DNA of 64,000 nt. It comes from Bog-375 sp049587755. Its GTDB lineage: Bacteria > Acidobacteriota > Terriglobia > Bryobacterales > Bryobacteraceae. The translations under genes and the position numbers were made by a program. The stretch is from contig JBAVEN010000111.1 in assembly GCA_049587755.1 (NCBI GenBank), positions 62,001 to 126,000 on the forward strand, written 5' to 3'. Positions 59,032-64,000 of the stretch are shown here, piece after piece. Below the pieces are notes generated by a model. That model was given only the letters and a program-made list of their open reading frames with translations. It searched no databases and was not told the origin of the DNA. Within the stretch, counting starts at the first letter, position 1. Every line of letters begins with the position of its first letter.

Positions 59032-60422
59032 TGATCGTAATGAAATTCGGCGGCACCAGCGTGGAATCGGCCGCCGCCATTGCACGCGTCGCCGCCATTG
59101 TCAAAGCGCGCGAAGATCGCCGCCCGGTGGTGGTGGTCTCCGCCATGGGCAAGACTACCAACAAGCTGCTCGCCATCGCCGCCGCCGCCATTAAGGGCCC
59201 CCGCGAGGAATACCTGCGGCAGATTCACGACCTGCGCGACTTCCATTCTCGCGAGGCGCGCCAGGTGGTGCCGCTCGCCGAGCGCGCCGCGCTCGACCGT
59301 TTTCTCGACGAGCACTTCCAGGAGCTCACCGAGCTCGCTAAGGGCCTGGCCGTGCTGGGAGAGCTTACGCCGCGCTCCATCGACGCCATTTCCAGTTACG
59401 GCGAGCGGCTTTCCAGTTACATCGTCACCCAGGCCTTTCGCCATTCCGGGATGGAAACCGAGCACCTGGACTCGCGCGACCTCATTGTCACCGATAAGCG
59501 CCACACGCAGGCCGCGCCGCTCTTTCCGCAGACCTACGCAAAGCTGGCCGCCATTGTGCCGCCGGTCGCCGCCAAGAGCGTGATCGTGATGGGCGGCTTC
59601 ATCGCCGCCACCGAGGACGGCGTCACCACCACTCTCGGCCGTGGCGGCTCCGATTTCACGGCTTCGATTGTGGGCGCCGGCATCGGCGCCGAGGAGATCC
59701 AGATCTGGACCGATGTCGACGGCATGCTCACTGCCGATCCGACGATTTTGCCAGGCGGCCATCGCGTCAAAACCATCTCCTTCGCCGAAGCCGCCGAGCT
59801 AGCCTATTTCGGTGCCAAAGTACTGCATCCGGCCACCGTGCTGCCGGCCATCGAAAAAAGCATTCCGGTGTTGATTCTGAATTCGCGCCGGCCGGAGGTT
59901 CCCGGCACGCGCATAGTGGCCGAGCGCGTGCACTGCGAAAACGCCGTCAAATCCATCGCCTGCAAACGCAAAATCACCGTGGTCAACATTCATTCCACGC
60001 GCATGCTGATGGCGCACGGTTTTCTGCGCCGCATTTTCGAGGTGTTCGACCGCTTCGAAACGGCCGTAGACATGGTAGCCACCTCCGAGGTCAGCGTCTC
60101 GCTCACCATCGACAATCCGGCGCGCCTCGAGGAAGTCCTCGGCGAGTTGCGCCAATTCGCCGAAGCCGAAACCGAGCGCGATCAGGTGATCGTCTGCCTG
60201 GTGGGCGAGAACATCCGCTACACGCCGGGCGTGGCCCGCCGCGTGTTCAACGCGCTCGAGGGCATCAATGTGCGCATGATCTCGCAGGGAGGGTCGCTGC
60301 TCAACATCAGCTTCGTGGTGGCGGAAAAAGATCTGCGGGCCGCCATCGAATCGCTTCACGGCGAATTCTTCGGCGAGCTGGACCCGGCCGTGTTTGAGCG
60401 CAATGAGGCCGTGCATGCCTGA
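59031..60422 (+). CDS. lysC: Aspartate kinase, lysine-sensitive type
   Basis: Phosphorylates aspartate, the first step of the pathway. The 463-residue product starts MIVMKFGGTSVESAAAIARV (KFGGTS near 5-10), with ELTPRSIDAISSYGERLSSY, GRGGSDFTASIVGAGIGAEE and IWTDVDGMLTADPTI, then two ACT domains (about 305-380 and 385-455; VNIHSTRMLMAHGFLRRIFE, VSLTIDN and GINVRMISQGGSLLNISFVV), which usually bind the inhibitory amino acid. ATG 59031 overlaps the asd stop by one base. Confidence 0.96.
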   Translation: MIVMKFGGTSVESAAAIARVAAIVKAREDRRPVVVVSAMGKTTNKLLAIAAAAIKGPREEYLRQIHDLRDFHSREARQVVPLAERAALDRFLDEHFQELTELAKGLAVLGELTPRSIDAISSYGERLSSYIVTQAFRHSGMETEHLDSRDLIVTDKRHTQAAPLFPQTYAKLAAIVPPVAAKSVIVMGGFIAATEDGVTTTLGRGGSDFTASIVGAGIGAEEIQIWTDVDGMLTADPTILPGGHRVKTISFAEAAELAYFGAKVLHPATVLPAIEKSIPVLILNSRRPEVPGTRIVAERVHCENAVKSIACKRKITVVNIHSTRMLMAHGFLRRIFEVFDRFETAVDMVATSEVSVSLTIDNPARLEEVLGELRQFAEAETERDQVIVCLVGENIRYTPGVARRVFNALEGINVRMISQGGSLLNISFVVAEKDLRAAIESLHGEFFGELDPAVFERNEAVHA

Positions 60423-61116
60423 GGCGCGCGGCCTGGCCATTGTCGGCTACGGCAAGATGGGCAAGCTCATCGAACAGCTTGCGCCGGAATTCGGTTTTCG
60501 CGTAGCGCTCAAGCTGGACGAATTCAACAACGCGAATTTCGAAGGTCTGACGATGGAAAATTTCCGCGGCGTGGATGTCGCGGTGGATTTTTCAATTCCC
60601 TCCGCGGTACCCGGCAACGCCCAGGGCATTGCCGCGCTGGGCGTCAACCTCGTTGTTGGCACCACCGGCTGGCTTGATCGAATGGACGCCATCAAGGCGG
60701 CGGTGGAGCGGAACGGCACCGGCGCGGTTTGGAGTCCGAACTTTTCAGTCGGCGTGAACGCATTCTTCCGGCTGGTGGCGGAAGCCGCGCGCCTCCTGGC
60801 CGGCCAACCCGAGTATGGCGCCTGGGCGTGGGAGATCCATCACGCCACCAAAAAGGACGCGCCTTCGGGTACACTACTGAAGCTGGTCGAAAAGATGAAG
60901 CAGGCCGGGTATGCGCGCGCCATCGACACTGCCTCCAACCGCGCCGGCGCGCATCCCGGCGCGCATGAGATCGGGTTCGATTCCGCTGCCGATACCATCA
61001 CCCTGCGCCACACCGCGCGCAGCCGCGAAGGCTTTGCCCGCGGCGCGCTCCACGCCGCGCGGTGGATCGCCGGCAGAAAAGGATTTTACGAATTCAGCGA
61101 GATAGTCTTTCGATGA
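60415..61116 (+). CDS. dapB: 4-hydroxy-tetrahydrodipicolinate reductase
   Basis: Reduces HTPA to tetrahydrodipicolinate. The 233-residue product has LAIVGYGKMGKLIEQLAPE (NAD(P) site, about 7-25), DVAVDFSIPSAVPGNAQGIA, VVGTTGWLDRMDAI, the catalytic WEIHHATKKDAPSGTLLKLV (near 140-159) and SREGFARGALHAARWIAGRK. It is slightly shorter than E. coli DapB. ATG 60415 overlaps lysC by 8 bases. Three 30-bp palindromic repeats follow before dapA. Confidence 0.95.
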   Translation: MPEARGLAIVGYGKMGKLIEQLAPEFGFRVALKLDEFNNANFEGLTMENFRGVDVAVDFSIPSAVPGNAQGIAALGVNLVVGTTGWLDRMDAIKAAVERNGTGAVWSPNFSVGVNAFFRLVAEAARLLAGQPEYGAWAWEIHHATKKDAPSGTLLKLVEKMKQAGYARAIDTASNRAGAHPGAHEIGFDSAADTITLRHTARSREGFARGALHAARWIAGRKGFYEFSEIVFR

Positions 61117-61200
61117 GGTGGGGCAGGTTTCAACCTGCCAGCTTTTGGTGGGGCAGGTTTTAACCTGCCAGCTTTTGGTGGGGCAGGTTTTAACCTGCCA
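61117..61200. repeat. Three tandem 30-bp palindromic repeats between dapB and dapA
   Basis: Units with period 30 (61121, 61151, 61181) read GGTGGGGCAGGTTTTAACCT and so on; each contains the near-palindrome GGCAGGTTTTAACCTGCC. Unit 1 differs by C for T. The same core occurs singly at 5539. Placed inside the operon, they could attenuate or protect the downstream message. Confidence 0.8.
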
Positions 61201-61238
61201 ACGCCCGCTTGCGGGCGCGTTTCCTGGGGAGGTTGTAC

Positions 61239-62135
61239 ATGTTTACAGGATGCGGCACGGCGCTAGTTACGCCGTTCAATAAGGATCTTTCGCTCGATGA
61301 GGACACGCTGCGCAAGCTGGTCCGTCGGCAGATCGAAGCCGGCATCGATTTTCTGGTTCCGTGCGGAACCACGGGCGAAAGTCCCACGCTCTCACGCGCC
61401 GAGCACTTGCGCGTGATCGAGGTGGTGGTGGAAGAGGCCAAGGGCAAAACGCCCGTGCTTGGCGGCGCCGGCGGCTACAACACCCACGAGGTCATCGAGC
61501 TCGCCCGCGAACTGGAGCGGCGCGGCGTCGATGGCATTCTCTCCGTCACGCCGTACTACAACAAACCAACCCAGGAAGGTCTCTTCCAGCACTACCGGGC
61601 CATCGCCGGCTCCATCCACCTGCCCATCATCGTCTACAGCGTGCAGGGCCGCACAGGCGTCAATGTGGAACCGGCCACGCTGGCGCGCCTGGCGCAAATC
61701 GAAAACATCGCCGGCGTCAAGGAAGCTTCCGGCAACATCTCTCAAATGGTCAACGTCCTGCACGAAGTGCCGCCGGAATTTACGGTCCTTTCCGGCGACG
61801 ACGCCGTGACTATTCCACTGGTGGCGCTCGGCGGCCGTGGCATCATTTCGGTGGTCTCGAACCAGATTCCCGGTCCGATGGCGCAACTCGCCAAGGCCTG
61901 CCTCGCCGGCGATTTCGCAGCCGCCCGTCAGATCCAGGCTCGCTACCTGCCGCTGATGAACATCAATTTCGTCGAGGCCAACCCGATCCCGGTCAAGGCC
62001 GCCATGGCGTTGATGGGCCTGCTCGAGCCTGTCTGGCGCTTGCCGCTGTGCGCGCCTGCCGCCGCCAATCTGGCCAGGATTGAAAGAGTGCTGGACAGCC
62101 TCGGCCTGCTAGGGAGCGTGTCGGTTGCAGGCTGA
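61239..62135 (+). CDS. dapA: 4-hydroxy-tetrahydrodipicolinate synthase
   Basis: Condenses pyruvate with aspartate semialdehyde. The 298-residue TIM barrel has TGCGTALVTPFNKDLSLDED, VPCGTTGESPTLSRAEHLRV (about 43-62), SVTPYYNKPTQEGLFQHYRA (catalytic Tyr near 137), Schiff-base Lys in GVKEASGNISQM near 166 and VLSGDDAVTIPLVALGGRGI. Length is typical. GGGGAGG lies 7 bases before ATG 61239. It overlaps dapD by 11 bases. Confidence 0.97.
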   Translation: MFTGCGTALVTPFNKDLSLDEDTLRKLVRRQIEAGIDFLVPCGTTGESPTLSRAEHLRVIEVVVEEAKGKTPVLGGAGGYNTHEVIELARELERRGVDGILSVTPYYNKPTQEGLFQHYRAIAGSIHLPIIVYSVQGRTGVNVEPATLARLAQIENIAGVKEASGNISQMVNVLHEVPPEFTVLSGDDAVTIPLVALGGRGIISVVSNQIPGPMAQLAKACLAGDFAAARQIQARYLPLMNINFVEANPIPVKAAMALMGLLEPVWRLPLCAPAAANLARIERVLDSLGLLGSVSVAG

Positions 62136-62961
62136 AATCGAACAACTCTACGACGAGACACCCGCCGCGTATACGGACGCCCACTTCCGCCTCTTCGCCG
62201 CATTCAAAATCGCGCTGAACGAAGGCCGCGCCCGCGCCGCTGAACCGGATGCCAGCTCGCCTACCGGCTGGAGGGTCAACCAGTGGGTGAAGAAAGGCAT
62301 CTTGCTCGGCTTCCGTATGGGCGGCGTGATCGACATGTCGATCGATTCCAGCCGCCAGCCCTATTTCGATAAATCCACTTACCCGGTGAAATATTTGACC
62401 GCAGCCAGTGGCGTGCGCATCGTGCCCGGCGGCTCCAGCATCCGCGACGGCTGCTACATCGGCAAAGGCGTCACCTGCATGCCGCCCATGTTCATCAACG
62501 CCGGCAGCTACGTGGATGACGGCACGATGATCGATTCGCACGCACTGGTGGGCAGTTGCGCGCAGGTCGGCAAGAACTGCCACATCTCGGCCGCGAGCCA
62601 GATCGGCGGCGTGCTGGAGCCTGTGGGAGCGATGCCCGTGATCATTGAAGACGAGGTGCTGGTGGGCGGCAACTGCGGCATCTATGAAGGCGTCATCGTG
62701 AAGCGCCGGGCGGTGCTGGGCACCGGCACCATCCTGAACGCCTCCACGCCGGTCTACGATCTGGTACGCAACACCGTGCATCGCGCCACCGCGGAGCAGC
62801 CGCTGGTGATTCCCGAAGAAGCCGTGATCGTGGCCGGCGCCCGCGCCGTCACCGCGTCGCCGGGCAAGGAATGGGGCATCTCCGTCTACACCCCCGTGAT
62901 CGTCAAATACCGCGACGCCCGCACCGACGCGAGGATCCAGCTCGAGGATTTGTTACGCTGA
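62125..62961 (+). CDS. dapD: Tetrahydrodipicolinate N-succinyltransferase
   Basis: Succinylates tetrahydrodipicolinate, starting the succinylase branch that DapE closes. The 278-residue product has GWRVNQWVKKGILLGFRMG (about 48-66), FDKSTYPVKYLTAASGVRIV and the left-handed beta-helix hexapeptide repeats (GGSSIRDGCYIGKGVTCMPP; IGGVLEPVGAMPVIIEDEVL; GTILNASTPVYDL). TTG 62125 overlaps dapA. DapC (aminotransferase) is not in the window, so the pathway is otherwise complete from aspartate to LL-DAP. Confidence 0.96.
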   Translation: MQAEIEQLYDETPAAYTDAHFRLFAAFKIALNEGRARAAEPDASSPTGWRVNQWVKKGILLGFRMGGVIDMSIDSSRQPYFDKSTYPVKYLTAASGVRIVPGGSSIRDGCYIGKGVTCMPPMFINAGSYVDDGTMIDSHALVGSCAQVGKNCHISAASQIGGVLEPVGAMPVIIEDEVLVGGNCGIYEGVIVKRRAVLGTGTILNASTPVYDLVRNTVHRATAEQPLVIPEEAVIVAGARAVTASPGKEWGISVYTPVIVKYRDARTDARIQLEDLLR

Positions 62962-63077
62962 CCCGTGGTCACAGGTAATCCCCCAGCCGGTGTCCGGTTG
63001 CGCGCGGGTGCGGATTTCGCCATAATACGGCCAGATCCACTTTACATCCATGTCCGGTCGCCAAGAGGAGATTTGCC

Positions 63078-63410
63078 TTGCGAAGCACTCTGGTTTCGGC
63101 CCTGGCAGCATGTGCTGATCCATCGCGTCGTTTCGGTGCCCGCCGCTTCCTGGCAGGACTCTCCACCGATGAAATGCGTTTCATCGCCGAGTTTCTAGGG
63201 GCTGCGGTCCTCGAGGCCGGCCCTCAATCCTGTTGCTCGCGGGCGGAGTTCGGAGAGCGGATCGCCGAATTCCAGATCTCGCGCACGCATGCGCGGCGTT
63301 CTGGCCCCGACCTCGAACACAAGATGATCGTCCTTCTCGAATTCCTCTGCCGCTCTCACATCCGCCGGGCCCCTATCGCCATGCGAGCCGGCCAGGCACA
63401 GATGTCGTGA
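63078..63410 (+). CDS. Small hypothetical protein
   Basis: A 110-residue soluble protein from TTG 63078 with AAGAGGAG 7 bases upstream. The middle (LSTDEMRFIAEFLGAAVLEA) is helical; the tail is Arg-rich and may be over-extended. Family not recognised. It lies between the lysine operon and the convergent lgt gene. Confidence 0.55.
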   Translation: MRSTLVSALAACADPSRRFGARRFLAGLSTDEMRFIAEFLGAAVLEAGPQSCCSRAEFGERIAEFQISRTHARRSGPDLEHKMIVLLEFLCRSHIRRAPIAMRAGQAQMS

Positions 63411-63536
63411 GGCCATGCGGCGCGCTCAGGACTACGCGCCGCGCGGAGATTCTTGTGGGCGTCGTACCACGGCCGTTCAGAACCGTCGGGACGGATCCGG
63501 CGCCGCCGCCCTAAACACGACCACCCCGCGCTGGGC

Positions 63537-64000
63537 TCATCCCTGTGCGGCGGCGGCTCGCTTCGCCCGGCGCTTCCCCACCACGAAGTGTGCCGCGCCG
63601 GCGGCGAACAGCAACAGGGATATCCACTGCGATGCATCGAGCGGCGTGCCCCACAGGTTGCCTTGCTCGTGGTAGCGGAAGAACTCCACCACAAAACGTG
63701 CCACGCAGTACAGCATCAGGTACAGGCTGATGATATCGCCGCGCCAGTGGGGCCGGCAGAAGCGCCAGTAAAGGATGCCGCAGATAGCGAACTCCGCCGC
63801 CGATTCGTAAAGCTGGGTCGGATGCAGCGGCACGCCGAGCGGCACACCGACAAGCTGGTTGGCAGCCGGGTTGGTGAAGGTGATGGCCCACGGCAGGTGG
63901 CACTCGATGCCCCAGCAGCAGCCCGCGGAAAAGCAGCCGAGCCGGCCGATGGCGTGGCCCAGGGCGATCCCCGGCGCGAACGCATCCGCCACCGGCAGGG
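63537..64000 (-). CDS. lgt: Prolipoprotein diacylglyceryl transferase Lgt (partial, C-terminal)
   Basis: Lgt transfers diacylglycerol to lipobox cysteines in the inner membrane. The visible 154 residues include the signature GHAIGRLGCFSAGCCWGIEC (about 14-33 of the fragment; the family motif is GRxGNxxNxE-like, here a Cys-rich variant common in Acidobacteria), HPTQLYESAAEF, and three membrane helices (ISLYLMLYCVARFVVEFF; WISLLLFAAGAAHFVVG). The N-terminal part lies beyond the right edge. Confidence 0.9.
   Translation of the reverse strand, partial: LPVADAFAPGIALGHAIGRLGCFSAGCCWGIECHLPWAITFTNPAANQLVGVPLGVPLHPTQLYESAAEFAICGILYWRFCRPHWRGDIISLYLMLYCVARFVVEFFRYHEQGNLWGTPLDASQWISLLLFAAGAAHFVVGKRRAKRAAAAQG

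Noticed and set aside
1..64000. CRISPR arrays, tRNA or rRNA genes
   Set aside because: No regularly spaced repeat-spacer pattern, no cloverleaf with GTTCRA-type T-loop in a gap, and no rRNA-like sequence found by reading.

Overview
The window reads as high-GC chromosomal DNA of an acidobacterium close to the Solibacter/Bryobacter group. The evidence is a TIGR03435-type soil-associated secreted protein (2059-2811), a secreted protein with a TIGR03437-type C-terminus (16508-18547), an ADOP-type duplicated orphan permease (52477-54903), bacillithiol synthesis (bshA) and three ECF sigma/anti-sigma pairs. This placement is inferred from gene families; no rRNA or tRNA gene was seen.

Layout. 1-5400: hrcA (partial), small unknown genes, and a glycosyltransferase/methyltransferase pair bracketed by two copies of a recombinase-like gene, one truncated. 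5600-9750: xseA, queC-queE (preQ0 synthesis) and a GT4 glycosyltransferase. 10200-18550: two ECF sigma modules, a TolC-like efflux protein, small stress proteins and a large secreted Ig-like protein. 18800-22600: a PyrE-like phosphoribosyltransferase, a methyltransferase, a histidine kinase and bshA. 22600-24550: a degraded RHS locus holding an orphan lysozyme-like C-terminal toxin, a candidate immunity protein, RHS-repeat debris and a 109-bp MITE. 24590-33600: a TPR protein, an M1-type metallopeptidase, a sigma/anti-sigma/HEAT-repeat operon and a response regulator-GGDEF protein. 33750-35720: a retron whose reverse transcriptase is fused to a trypsin-like protease, with a candidate msr-msd RNA just upstream. 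35800-41990: KDPG aldolase, a glycosyltransferase, cytochrome c, tandem signal peptidases, rpmB and a CoA-binding protein. 42100-52360: a complete NAD(P)-linked [NiFe] hydrogenase of the HydBGDA (group 3b) type with endopeptidase and hypFCDEAB. 52480-56560: ADOP permease, a polyprenyl-phosphate-type glycosyltransferase and a small protein. 56980-62960: a diaminopimelate/lysine operon dapE-asd-lysC-dapB-dapA-dapD. 63080-64000: a small protein and partial lgt.

Strongest points for follow-up: (a) the retron RT-protease fusion has every retron hallmark (NAxxH, YADD, VTG) and an intact His-Asp-Ser triad, and a 131-nt segment 69 bases before its start is closed by a 13-bp stem as in msr-msd RNAs; (b) the RHS-derived lytic-transglycosylase toxin/immunity cassette; (c) a HypA lacking exactly its zinc ribbon, beside a hydrogenase small subunit with Asp at a usual FeS-cysteine position; (d) eleven genes start 6-7 nt after a TAnnnT -10 box and mostly lack a Shine-Dalgarno, suggesting frequent leaderless transcription; (e) several palindromic intergenic repeat families, one with nested arms that covary between copies.
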